DNA from: Methylococcales bacterium
GTDB lineage: Bacteria; Pseudomonadota; Gammaproteobacteria; Methylococcales; Methylomonadaceae
NCBI GenBank assembly: GCA_003584865.1
Contig: QVQE01000147.1
Location: 1 to 55,749 of the forward strand
Length of the DNA: 55,749 nt
Direction of reading: 5' to 3'
Made by a program: the position numbers and the translations under genes. Shown piece by piece: positions 37,118 through 45,538 of this stretch (within the stretch, counting starts at the first letter, position 1; each line of letters begins with the position of its first letter). The notes beneath the pieces are model-generated. The model was not told the origin of the DNA. It ran no database searches and was given only the letters and a program-made list of their open reading frames with translations.

Positions 37118-38310
37118 GAATCCCCTCTTTCTGTGCGTTGCCATTGGGCATTGACACGCATATTGCGCCACAACTTGGTCAACAAAGTCAGCTTCCAAAG
37201 TATATAAAAAGGTACTGTGAGTAACACTTTTATATCCTTTAGCCCGCCTCCACCCAAGAAAATAGCAATCAAAACATGCATGCACACAAGCAATAGCCCG
37301 ACGATAGCATAATATTGAAGCAGTGTAATAGGGATAAGCAAAGTCAACAATAATAGCAATACATGAAAGGCTAGAGGTAACAACAATAGTTCAGCCAAAG
37401 GCTCAAACAGGTTTAATTTGCCACGGAGTACGCCCACAAATAACGTGGGCACATGGTCAATAATCAGCCTAAATCGCCCCCCTTCCCAGCGCGTCCGCTG
37501 CACAGCATGATTCGCATCTTGATTTGGCGTATCCGCATACACCGTCACTGTATCAAGAAAATGTACTTGATAACCAGCATCAACCAACCGTAAATGATAT
37601 TCCATATCTTCTGCAATAGATCCGGCTTTGTAAGGCACCGCTTCAAGAATCTTTCGACTTAAGCCAAACCCATTACCCAAAAGACCTACTGAAACATTTA
37701 GCTTTTCACGACCCAATAAGCGTAATTCATTAAAGGCTAACCAGGCAATATACTGAAGCCTGGTTTTTAAAGAATCATCGGGGTTTGAGATACGATAACG
37801 ACACTGAAGCGCATCGACACCTTGTGCAAAAGCAAACTGAAACTCACCGATTAATTTGTTATCTATGCGACTATCAGCATCAATCACCAAAAAACCATCA
37901 TACGCCTCTGCCAACAACGCTGTAAAAGCGTAATCCAGTGCATAACCTTTGCCGCGATTAACAGCGTCATGGCGAATCAAAACCCGAGCACCTGCGCTTT
38001 TAGCTCTATCTGCGGTATCATCCTGACAATTATCAGCAATAACGATCAAATCACAATTAGAAACCTGATTCAAACTGGCTTGCACATTACCGATACACGC
38101 AGAGATGCCATTAGCTTCATTATGTGCGGGTATAACAACAGCCAATTTAGGTAATGATATTTTGCTGATCGAATAATCTAACACCAAACCTTTTTTTGGC
38201 GCCAATGCAGCAAGGGTTAAGGTTAGTAACTCCAATGTGCCCGGTAGTGTTAAACAAAGTATCATTATCTTTGCCAACAACAGGATAAAAAAAACTAAAG
38301 TCGCGATCAT
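37114..38310 (-). CDS. Membrane GT2 glycosyltransferase
   Basis: This 398-residue protein has an N-terminal membrane segment (TLVFFILLLAKIMILCLTL), then a GT2 domain: VVIPAHNEANGISACIG, DLIVIADNCQDDTADRA, NRGKGYALDYAF, FLVIDADSRI and NAVQRTRWEGGRFRL. It ends in two or three C-terminal membrane helices (LPLAFHVLLLLLTLLIPITLL). It resembles processive or polyprenyl-linked membrane transferases of EPS loci. Its stop overlaps the next start as ATGA. It follows a 146-base gap (38311-38456) without a clear terminator. Confidence 0.87.
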   Translation of the reverse strand: MIATLVFFILLLAKIMILCLTLPGTLELLTLTLAALAPKKGLVLDYSISKISLPKLAVVIPAHNEANGISACIGNVQASLNQVSNCDLIVIADNCQDDTADRAKSAGARVLIRHDAVNRGKGYALDYAFTALLAEAYDGFLVIDADSRIDNKLIGEFQFAFAQGVDALQCRYRISNPDDSLKTRLQYIAWLAFNELRLLGREKLNVSVGLLGNGFGLSRKILEAVPYKAGSIAEDMEYHLRLVDAGYQVHFLDTVTVYADTPNQDANHAVQRTRWEGGRFRLIIDHVPTLFVGVLRGKLNLFEPLAELLLLPLAFHVLLLLLTLLIPITLLQYYAIVGLLLVCMHVLIAIFLGGGGLKDIKVLLTVPFYILWKLTLLTKLWRNMRVNAQWQRTERGDS

Positions 38311-38456
38311 CTAAATCCACACCTCAATATCAAATCAGCCATAAAAATATGCATTCACACACTAAAGGCGCTTTCTAACTTATAATTGGCTGTTAAAACT
38401 TCTTCCTATCTCAACCAGCGATAAGTATAACAAAACCATGCTTTAAAATGGCGAAA

Positions 38457-39680
38457 TTATAATTTCTCAAGGTGCAAGGATAATTTTTCAAAGAGATAAT
38501 GTACATTGCTATATAAATCATAGTCAGCCAGGACTGTTTCTCTTCCTGCTCTACCCAGTTGTTGACGTAAAGCGGAATTGATCACTAACAGTCTAATGGC
38601 TTTAGTTAATCCGTCAGTATCAGAGGCAGGAACCAACAAACCATTCTGACCGTTCACAATAAGCTCTGGAACCCCTGTAATTACAGTCGTTATACAGGGG
38701 ATTTCCATAGCCATTGCTTCCATTAATACCACTGGCAACCCTTCCGCAAAACTAGGTAATACAAAAATATCAGCGACTTTATAGTAATCGAGAATATGAT
38801 CCTGATCGACTGCACCAGTAAAAACCACTTGCAAACCAATCCCTAAAGATTCTGCATAATCACGCAAACTTTGTTCATCTGGCCCCATCCCCACAAAGGT
38901 AAGAGTGCAAAAAATACCCTCATTTTTTAATTGCGCTAATGACTCCAGTAAAATAGCTTGGCCTTTAGCAGAGGTCAATCGACCGACACAGAGTAAATTA
39001 CAAATCTCAGCTTCTTTTGCGTGAGTTAATGGCTTAAATCGCTCTGGATCTACACCCAATCGACAGACGTCAAACTTCGACCAAGCTTCTACTGGAGATA
39101 ACTTCATCAATTGACTACGCGCATAATGACTAATACAAAAAATAAAGTCTGCAGCTAAGATTTTTTCAGGTAAATTATAACCAGGAGCATCATAAAACTC
39201 GTCTGGCCCATGCACGGTAAAGGAAAAACTGTATCCAAACACAGTTTTAACCAGCATACCGACTGAAGCCGCTGGTGTCGCAAAATGTACATGCAAATGC
39301 GTTATGTTTTGTGACCGCATCCAATGACCTAAAAGCATCGCTTCTACTAAATAAAAAACATGGTATAGCAAACGCTTAATATCCCAACCACCTAACTTAA
39401 CGACATGTTTGAAACCCTTTAATAATCCAATGGGATTTAAAAACAATGTCTTGCCTAAAGCAATACTTGCCTTTAAAAGACCTTGTGACTTAACATAAAA
39501 AGTGTGTTCTGCTTCATTTCTTTCGATATCTGTCAGCTTTTCAAAAGTTCGATCAGGCAACCGAATTGATGAGACAACAATTGGAACTCCAAATTGGCGA
39601 AGTTGCTGGACTTCACGCAAAATGAAGGTGTGAGAGTAAGCTGGATATTGGCTTACTAGATATGCGATACTCTGAGTCAT
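38457..39680 (-). CDS. GT4 glycosyltransferase (colanic-acid type)
   Basis: This 407-residue GT-B enzyme begins MTQSIAYLVSQYPAYSHTFILREVQQL, as in WcaL/AmsK-type exopolysaccharide transferases. It has HLHVHFATPAASVGML and FTVHGPDEFYD. The C-terminal nucleotide-binding half has LLCVGRLTSAKGQAILLE and LPSFAEGLPVVLMEAMAMEIPCITT, the E-x7-E signature. It is a cytoplasmic, membrane-associated enzyme that extends the lipid-linked repeat unit. Its start overlaps the stop of the upstream GT4 gene (ATGA). Confidence 0.9.
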   Translation of the reverse strand: MTQSIAYLVSQYPAYSHTFILREVQQLRQFGVPIVVSSIRLPDRTFEKLTDIERNEAEHTFYVKSQGLLKASIALGKTLFLNPIGLLKGFKHVVKLGGWDIKRLLYHVFYLVEAMLLGHWMRSQNITHLHVHFATPAASVGMLVKTVFGYSFSFTVHGPDEFYDAPGYNLPEKILAADFIFCISHYARSQLMKLSPVEAWSKFDVCRLGVDPERFKPLTHAKEAEICNLLCVGRLTSAKGQAILLESLAQLKNEGIFCTLTFVGMGPDEQSLRDYAESLGIGLQVVFTGAVDQDHILDYYKVADIFVLPSFAEGLPVVLMEAMAMEIPCITTVITGVPELIVNGQNGLLVPASDTDGLTKAIRLLVINSALRQQLGRAGRETVLADYDLYSNVHYLFEKLSLHLEKL

Positions 39681-40942
39681 GTCTTTGACCCGATCAATTC
39701 ACGATAATATTCAATAGCTCTAGCAATCTTGGCATCCCAACTATAATTGTTTTCAACGCGTATGCGACCTTCTTGCCCGCGAACTTTCCAGACTTCCGGC
39801 TGTTGTCGGACACTTTCAAATTGCTTAATCAACCCTTTTACAACATCGGCTTTACCTGTTGCCGGTAACTTAATACCCACACCGTCATCGACAATTTCAG
39901 CAGGGCCACCAAAATCAATGGCAATGACTGGTCGGCCAACCGCCATTGCCTCTAACAATACGGCCCCACCCGATTCTCGTACTGACGGCAGACAAAACAC
40001 ATGCGCTTGTTGCATGATTTTACCGACCGCTTTTAGTGGCAAATTACCGGTAAACTTAACTTTTTCACTCATACCGTTCTCTGCGGTCATTCTTTCTAAA
40101 TGGATTCGCTCTGGCCCTTCACCAACAATAGTGAGTTGCACAGGAAAGTCGAGCGCTTTTAAGGCTTCCAAAAGCATAGAAACACCTTTGAAAGGCAGTA
40201 AACGCCCCACAAATACTATTTGTAAAGGATTGCTATCCGAAGGGACAGGTGGCCATTCCTCATAGTTAAATAAATCTAAATCCACGCCGTTCTCAAGTAA
40301 GAATCGGCACTTCGATCGATAGCCAGCCGATATTCCTGCCAAAGTAGAACGTGTGGCAGTTAAAATCAATGATGCGTTCCGCGTTGATCCAATCAAAAAA
40401 TCTATCACTCGGCCAAAATTGCGAAGTGGATATAACCATTTCGACTCTGCTTTCATGATCTCTGGAAAGGTTGTAGGTGATGCCATAGCGCCATTCCAAG
40501 GCCCAAGAATTAATGGACGTCCCAATTGATATAATCTTGTCGCCGCCATAGGCGTTACCGGAGTAACCTGGTGTACAACATCCCAATCTTGACCACTCTT
40601 TATTAACTGCCTTGCTTTTCGAACTGCAAGCCAGTCATAAACGAAAAAATCCAGTGAGGCAATAAGGAACCGTGGATGTTCACTCCGAGGAAAACAAAAA
40701 GTGGCAAAGCGATAAAGCGGCCCAGCAAACCACTCAGTGTCAATAAAAATGACCGATGCGTCATCAAGTGGTATACCTGATGATTTCAACGCCTCCTGAT
40801 TGCGGATATGAGTTAATAAAGTAACTTGGCAAACTGCGGCTAATCGCTGATACCATTCCCAACCAATTTGAGATACAGATCCCATACCAGACCCACATTG
40901 ATAGGCAGATAATAACACGCGAATGTTTTTGTTTTTGTTCAT
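39677..40942 (-). CDS. GT4 glycosyltransferase
   Basis: This 421-residue GT-B protein begins RVLLSAYQCGSGMGSVSQIGWEWYQRL, a common opening for EPS group-1 transferases. The C-terminal half carries IVFVGRLLPFKGVSMLLEAL, EGPERIHLERM and LPSVRESGGAVLLEAMAVGRPVIAIDFGGPAEIV. The sugar donor is not predictable. It overlaps the downstream GT4 gene by 4 bases, so both are likely made together and add neighbouring sugars. Confidence 0.9.
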   Translation of the reverse strand: MNKNKNIRVLLSAYQCGSGMGSVSQIGWEWYQRLAAVCQVTLLTHIRNQEALKSSGIPLDDASVIFIDTEWFAGPLYRFATFCFPRSEHPRFLIASLDFFVYDWLAVRKARQLIKSGQDWDVVHQVTPVTPMAATRLYQLGRPLILGPWNGAMASPTTFPEIMKAESKWLYPLRNFGRVIDFLIGSTRNASLILTATRSTLAGISAGYRSKCRFLLENGVDLDLFNYEEWPPVPSDSNPLQIVFVGRLLPFKGVSMLLEALKALDFPVQLTIVGEGPERIHLERMTAENGMSEKVKFTGNLPLKAVGKIMQQAHVFCLPSVRESGGAVLLEAMAVGRPVIAIDFGGPAEIVDDGVGIKLPATGKADVVKGLIKQFESVRQQPEVWKVRGQEGRIRVENNYSWDAKIARAIEYYRELIGSKT

Positions 40943-41023
40943 GAGATACCCAATTAGTTAAAAGGCTCTTTTTCTTTATGTCGCCAGTTTAGTAACATTC
41001 AAGTGCTACAGTTTCCAAACGTA

Positions 41024-42205
41024 TTATTTTTTGCTATTAACGATAGAGAGAAGGTGATCAAGTCTCCTTTGAACAGTAGCTTCAAAATCATGATTGCGAG
41101 CAAAAACTGCACTGTTTTTTGATTTTTTGATCAGCTCGTCTCTATTACTATTCAAATCAGCTACAATTTTACAGATTCCATCAAGATCATTTAATTCAGC
41201 TCCCCACCCAACATCGAAAATCTCCAATAGACCGGAAAATGCTCTGTTTTTGTACCCGACTATCGGTACACCACAGGACAATGTTTCTAAATAGGTACAA
41301 GAGGGATCGCTTTGCCTATGTAAGCACACAAAAAGATCGACTGTCTGTTTAAGCTCAGGAATAAGTATTTTATAAAAATCAACTGATCCTAGCATAGAAA
41401 TATCATTTTCAAGATGATGTTTAGAAATGAACTTTTTCATTTCTGTTTCTAATTCGCCTGTGCCGTATATTTTTAAATGGAAGGGAATATTGATTTGTTT
41501 TAATTTTAAGGCAAATTTAACAAGATGATCAGCGCCCTTTATCCGGATCAACCGCCCTGAAAATGCAATACGCAGTGGCTTATATTCAGATAAGTAATTA
41601 ACTCTTTGTTCTAATTCATTATCTTTTATTATCTGGTTTTCAAAAACGCGGGTATCGAAGAATAATAAATTATTTTTTACTTCACTGTATTCACTATGAG
41701 CAGGTACGCCGTTTGATTGCAGACCGTCGCAAAGTTTAAAAGCTGCCACTCTTTTTCTTTCTTTTTCCCATATATAGAAAAACCTACGTATTTTTACGAT
41801 TGGGTTCGAGGTACTTAATGCAGCGATTTGATATCGAGTCTCGGGTATATATTCAATGATATAGACACATTTTATGTTTTCTTTTTTACATAACTTGCTC
41901 AGATGAAGTTGATTGTCAGAGTCGCCAGATGCAAGCACAATAGAAACGCCCTGTAGGTGAGTTGCACTTATTAATTCCTTTTCTATTAAAGTGATACACT
42001 TAAACGGTAACTCATTGTAACTTAAAGCTTTAACACCAAATTCAGGAAGTGGTTCGGTGCTTAATGAGATAATGCAAGACACATCCCCAGGCCATTTTTC
42101 AGTATACAACAGCATCCCATTATAAAATTTGAGATCAAATATTAATAAGTTATCCGATTTCCATACAGGTACAGAAGGTGTAATTGCTAAATGAAATGGT
42201 CGCAT
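41024..42205 (-). CDS. Divergent GT4-type glycosyltransferase
   Basis: This 393-residue protein has a recognisable C-terminal GT4 half (LRIAFSGRLIRIKGADHLVKFALKLK, LKIYGTGELETEMKKFI, DLFVCLHRQSDPSCTYLETLSCGVPIVGYKN) but an atypical N-terminal half. It is richer in A+T than its left neighbours, fitting recent acquisition together with the region to its right. The start codon sits within a 31-bp tandem duplication. An upstream second copy of the same ATG is 31 bases away and out of frame, giving a 28-codon decoy frame across the true start. Confidence 0.8.
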   Translation of the reverse strand: MRPFHLAITPSVPVWKSDNLLIFDLKFYNGMLLYTEKWPGDVSCIISLSTEPLPEFGVKALSYNELPFKCITLIEKELISATHLQGVSIVLASGDSDNQLHLSKLCKKENIKCVYIIEYIPETRYQIAALSTSNPIVKIRRFFYIWEKERKRVAAFKLCDGLQSNGVPAHSEYSEVKNNLLFFDTRVFENQIIKDNELEQRVNYLSEYKPLRIAFSGRLIRIKGADHLVKFALKLKQINIPFHLKIYGTGELETEMKKFISKHHLENDISMLGSVDFYKILIPELKQTVDLFVCLHRQSDPSCTYLETLSCGVPIVGYKNRAFSGLLEIFDVGWGAELNDLDGICKIVADLNSNRDELIKKSKNSAVFARNHDFEATVQRRLDHLLSIVNSKK

Positions 42206-42237
42206 AAGGTGTAATTGCTAAATGAAATGGTCGCATA
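42176..42237. repeat. 31-bp tandem duplication over a start codon
   Basis: Two identical head-to-tail copies, 42176-42206 and 42207-42237, each contain the start ATG and first codons (ATGCGACCATTTCATTTAGC on the minus strand) of the GT4 gene. As 31 is not a multiple of three, initiation at the upper copy reads another frame, MRPFHLAITPYATISFS..., and stops after 28 codons. Confidence 0.95.
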
Positions 42238-42643
42238 CAGTGAAGATTATTAAATTGAAGGTTATCAAATATTTTCAAACGCATCTATAACTCTTAATCT
42301 ACGTTACCTAATCAAATGGCACTTAAAATATCATTTTCAGACACATTTAGCCGTCAAATGTACCATGGAGTCTTAGGGTTTACAAGAAAGTAGAAATTTA
42401 CTTTGCTTAACCATTAGAAACACAGTGAATAGAATAGCTTACCTGACTATGGCTATTTTATATTCTTTGTGAAACAATTAACTAACAAAACCATAATTAA
42501 TAACCTTACAAAGATCTGTGCTCACCCAGTGGAGCTTGTGGCGTTTATTCGAACATTATTCGTTTATTCAAAGACCGCAGATACAATAAAATTTTAATTT
42601 ATTTTCTATATCATCATTGAACATAAACAAGCCGAGAGCAATA
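42238..42643. other. Gap without a gene; left copy of the long repeat begins inside
   Basis: No open frame of interest is seen. The sequence is very A+T rich. A short dyad (ACATTT and AAATGT, 7-base loop) lies near 42350. The promoter for the GT4 gene must lie here, but no strong pair of boxes stands out. From 42424 on it is the left copy of the 270-bp direct repeat. Confidence 0.6.
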
Positions 42644-42699
42644 ATGACTGTATATCTTAAACGAATAGATATCTTTATTTTAATAATTAGTTTATTGAT
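42424..42699. repeat. Long direct repeat, left copy (partner at 44051-44315)
   Basis: 276 bases identical to 44051-44315 except for one 11-base extra stretch (AAAATTTTAAT after GATACAAT) present only here. It begins at AGTGAATAGAATAGC and ends at TTAGTTTATTGAT. It contains the upstream region, ribosome site and first codons of the membrane-protein gene at 44260. Near-identity implies a recent event. Confidence 0.95.
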
Positions 42700-42715
42700 T
42701 CCCTTTGTTATCTAG
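42644..42715 (+). pseudogene. Truncated 5' copy of the plus-strand membrane-protein gene
   Basis: The first 19 codons (MTVYLKRIDIFILIISLLI) are the same as in the intact gene at 44260. The frame then runs out of the repeat into PFVI and stops. It keeps the upstream sequence and ribosome site, so it could still be transcribed and would read antisense into the broken epsI. Confidence 0.85.
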
Positions 42716-43015
42716 ATAAGTACGTGAAAGATTCTGACTATAAATTTGATAAAGCAATGCTTGTTTATCATGGCTGACTTGAAGGGGCGCTAAGCCCTCA
42801 TCGAACTGCCAGGTTCCAAACTTTTTAGGAACCATAGCTTCCAGATTAAACTGCCCGTTCTGTTCTGCTAACTTCTGTGTTGGTTTTAATAAAAGTGTTG
42901 ATCCTGCCGCCAGCAACATCGCCAGCGAAAGGATAAAAGCTTTAATTGAAGAAGGTTGTTTGTTTTTAGTAATCACCAGGGACAGGTACTCCATACCGAA
43001 CAGGATGATATTCAT
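42692..43015 (-). pseudogene. Truncated epsI (exosortase-associated EpsI family)
   Basis: The 107-residue frame has an N-terminal membrane anchor (IKAFILSLAMLLAAGSTLLL). The N-half of the EpsI/DUF3485 domain follows: FNLEAMVPKKFGTWQFDEG, PLQVSHDKQALLYQIYSQNLSRTYLDNKG. Full EpsI proteins are about 220 residues and continue from this point with the conserved core. Here the homology stops within a few codons of the repeat border at 42699/42700, and the stop codon is supplied by repeat sequence. The C-terminal half is therefore lost and function is doubtful. EpsI normally works with an exosortase that is not in this window. Confidence 0.8.
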
Positions 43016-43031
43016 AAAACCGAAATTAGTG

Positions 43032-43208
43032 TTACTTTATCGGCACCGCTTGATTTTCCTTGTTATCTTTACCTTTGGATTCACTTAACCTTTCAAACTC
43101 TCCCAAGTATTTTATTTTTGCAGAGTCATGTAGCTTTTTAATGATAGCATCAGCTTCTTTCTTACGCTTTTGGTTATATAAGTAAGCTGTCTGATTTCTT
43201 AGACTTAT
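43032..43208 (-). pseudogene. Possible gene-tail remnant upstream of epsI
   Basis: A minus-strand frame without start codon stays open for 58 codons. Its tail reads KKEADAIIKKLHDSAKIKYL, then GEFERLSESKGKDNKEN, ending QAVPIK. The charged helical composition looks protein-like. It overlaps the end of the PEP-CTERM gene and lies directly before the truncated epsI, the place where an exosortase or partner gene would be expected. I cannot assign a family. Confidence 0.35.
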
Positions 43209-43779
43209 TTACTTTCACAGCAATCAAGAACAGACCAATTAACATCATCGCCCATTGTTCAATCTCCGGGATAGCAGCAACTGTGATCGTAGTGTAAACT
43301 GAAGCCGTAGCTCTTGCAGCTATAGTATAGGCGACGTGAAGATCATATACTTGGCCTGATACTAGTGCGCCAAAGGTATACATTCCTGTAAGAGGATCAA
43401 TAGTAAGTGCAATAGTTTTACCTGTAGTTACGTCAATAAGCGTAGGCGTCATTCCTGTTGAAAACAGGTTTGAATTCATAGTCGCCGAGAACAGAGGAGT
43501 GCTTGCAACTACAGAGAAAAAACTATTGGCTACACCCGTTCCTGTCAAGTTTCTAAATGTGGAATTAATGCCGCCTTGATCCGCTAATAACCAAGCTGTA
43601 GCTGCAGTATTGGTTGTTGTACCTACCCCCCCATTAAAACTGGTTGCAGTTCCTGCTGAAGCTGCGTTAGCGTAAACTGTGGTTGAATTTGACGCCACAG
43701 CTGCAGCTGCAGCTGTATTAACAGCAAATGGCATTACCAAAGCAAGTGTTAAAAAAGCTAATAAACCTATTCTTTTCAT
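43174..43779 (-). CDS. PEP-CTERM-type sorted surface/secreted protein
   Basis: This 201-residue protein has a signal peptide (MKRIGLLAFLTLALVMPFAVNTAAAAA), then a Thr/Ser/Ala/Gly-rich region without cysteine. It ends in a sorting signal: PEIEQWAMMLIGLFLI followed by the basic KVNKSKK. This is the tripartite PEP-CTERM layout (short motif, membrane helix, positive end) recognised by exosortases. The ATG at 43779 has GAGG 9 bases ahead; ATG at 43785 is also possible, while the track start is TTG. The middle part is unlike any domain I know. It was probably brought in with the broken epsI. Confidence 0.8.
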   Translation of the reverse strand: MKRIGLLAFLTLALVMPFAVNTAAAAAVASNSTTVYANAASAGTATSFNGGVGTTTNTAATAWLLADQGGINSTFRNLTGTGVANSFFSVVASTPLFSATMNSNLFSTGMTPTLIDVTTGKTIALTIDPLTGMYTFGALVSGQVYDLHVAYTIAARATASVYTTITVAAIPEIEQWAMMLIGLFLIAVKVNKSKKSDSLLI

Positions 43780-43863
43780 ATCCATGATCCTCAATATCTG
43801 AAAGTAAAATAATTAGCTCATAAAGACGACAGTATAATATTTGTCAAAAACCTTCCCAACTAA

Positions 43864-43932
43864 GTTATGTTCTAATATTATACCAACATTTATTATACCA
43901 ACATTGTTATGTTCTAATATTATACCAACATT
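43864..43932. repeat. 27-bp direct repeats with partial middle copy
   Basis: An identical 27-base block (starting GTTATGTTCTAATATTATAC) is present at 43864-43890 and 43906-43932. The 15 bases between are a partial third copy ending ATACCAACATT. It lies about 85 bases upstream of the PEP-CTERM gene start. Confidence 0.92.
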
Positions 43933-43934
43933 CC

Positions 43935-43964
43935 AAAACAAAACAAAACAAAACAAAACAAAAC
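43935..43964. repeat. (AAAAC)6 simple sequence repeat
   Basis: Six perfect AAAAC pentamers in a row, about 155 bases upstream of the PEP-CTERM gene. Such tracts change length by strand slippage, and upstream of a surface-protein gene this could alter expression. Confidence 0.95.
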
Positions 43965-44050
43965 TAAATGAATTGCATTAAGCTTGGTTGTTTTATATGA
44001 TAAAAAATTTAGCTAGACTTTTGGTAGTTCCAGGAAATAAATACAAGGGG

Positions 44051-44315
44051 AGTGAATAGAATAGCTTACCTGACTATGGCTATTTTATATTCTTTGTGAA
44101 ACAATTAACTAACAAAACCATAATTAATAACCTTACAAAGATCTGTGCTCACCCAGTGGAGCTTGTGGCGTTTATTCGAACATTATTCGTTTATTCAAAG
44201 ACCGCAGATACAATTTATTTTCTATATCATCATTGAACATAAACAAGCCGAGAGCAATAATGACTGTATATCTTAAACGAATAGATATCTTTATTTTAAT
44301 AATTAGTTTATTGAT
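44051..44315. repeat. Long direct repeat, right copy (partner at 42424-42699)
   Basis: 265 bases. It differs from the left copy only by lacking 11 bases (AAAATTTTAAT) that are flanked by AAT in the longer form, which fits a slippage deletion. It runs into the intact membrane-protein gene, so this is the likely original locus. Confidence 0.95.
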
Positions 44316-45474
44316 ATTTTCTTACAATATTCACTTTTTTATTGTCAATGGAGTTCTAGCTGACCTAGCCATCTACGAACGTGCTGCTGTTGCCTATTTG
44401 CAAAATAAAAATGCTTATAGGCCAGAAGTTGCTCAAAATTTATTTGTTTATAATCCTGTTATATTGCATTTATTTGCTTACTTAGAAAGGTTATTCGGAT
44501 TTACTCACTGTATTGCTGCAATATATTCATTTACATTGATATGGTTTGGCGTAGAGATTTATTTGTGCTTCCATAAGCTTCCTATCAAAAACGAATCCAT
44601 TAAAAAAGCTACAATCTTAAATTTTTGTTTGATCCAGATATCTGCTCTGGCATTTGGCGGTATCGGTTTTTTATCATTTACTACCGGAAATATAACTTTA
44701 TATACACATTTTTTATTGATTGCCTGCCTTTTAGGATTTTATAGAACGGATTGTATGCGGTACAAAATAATATTCTGCATATTGTTATTGTTCTTTTCTA
44801 TTATAAAACCGTACTTTTTGGCATACTTAGCCATTATATTTTTAATCTTTAATAATAAAAGTCAGATTATCCTTGCGTTAACATTTATTATTGGCGCATT
44901 TGGAGCGACATGGCTTTCTTCTATGTATTTTTATGCACCAGAATATCAAGAATTTATTAATGCATTACATCAACAGATTCTAGTTTTCAATGATATTGGT
45001 TTTTCAATTTTTGCTGTGGCAATCAACGCACATTTGTCCGAGACTGTATCAATAATTATACATATTATTTTTTCTATAATTATGTTGTATGCATTCGCAT
45101 TTTATTTGCCACGTTTTTTTTCTATCAAAACAGATTTATATGCTAGAACATTTCTTTTATATTTCTGTCTTTGCATAATAAACCCTAGAATGAAAGAATA
45201 TGATTTATATCCAGCTATAATTTGTATTTTTATGTTTTTCCATCAAATTACGTTGAAAAATAAACCTATAATGCTCCTAGGCATTATAGTTTCAATCATA
45301 CCTGAGCTTCTTGCAGTAATCTCTGAAGATTTTGTCATAAAATTACCTGCAATATTCACCAAGGCTCACCCTTGGCAATTATTAGGTTTAGTTATCATGT
45401 TCGGTGTTTTCGCCATCTATATTATGCAAGACAAGAATAAGGATTCACTGATAAAATCCTGCACTAGGTACTAG
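44260..45474 (+). CDS. Polytopic GT87/DUF2029-like membrane glycosyltransferase
   Basis: This 404-residue protein has about ten hydrophobic helices. An early acidic loop (NGVLADLAIYERAAVAYLQNKNAYRPE) and FVYNPVILHLFAYLERLFGF resemble mannosyltransferases of the GT-C/GT87 (DUF2029) group, in which the loop aspartate is catalytic. I use the ATG at 44260, with GAGAG ahead, not the track's TTG. It is on the opposite strand to the rest of the cluster and strongly A+T rich with many ATA/TTT codons, unlike the housekeeping genes, which suggests recent transfer. It may use polyprenyl-phosphate sugars at the membrane. Family placement is tentative. Confidence 0.72.
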   Translation: MTVYLKRIDIFILIISLLIFSYNIHFFIVNGVLADLAIYERAAVAYLQNKNAYRPEVAQNLFVYNPVILHLFAYLERLFGFTHCIAAIYSFTLIWFGVEIYLCFHKLPIKNESIKKATILNFCLIQISALAFGGIGFLSFTTGNITLYTHFLLIACLLGFYRTDCMRYKIIFCILLLFFSIIKPYFLAYLAIIFLIFNNKSQIILALTFIIGAFGATWLSSMYFYAPEYQEFINALHQQILVFNDIGFSIFAVAINAHLSETVSIIIHIIFSIIMLYAFAFYLPRFFSIKTDLYARTFLLYFCLCIINPRMKEYDLYPAIICIFMFFHQITLKNKPIMLLGIIVSIIPELLAVISEDFVIKLPAIFTKAHPWQLLGLVIMFGVFAIYIMQDKNKDSLIKSCTRY

Positions 45475-45538
45475 GCATTAATCAATAGCAAATCAAAAGA
45501 CTTTTGGATACCTACAGGGTATTTATACCTATTTTCTT

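Noticed and set aside
42424-44315. Composite transposon or IS pair
   Set aside because: The long repeats carry no transposase, no terminal inverted repeats and no short target duplication that I could see. They are copies of a local gene's 5' region.
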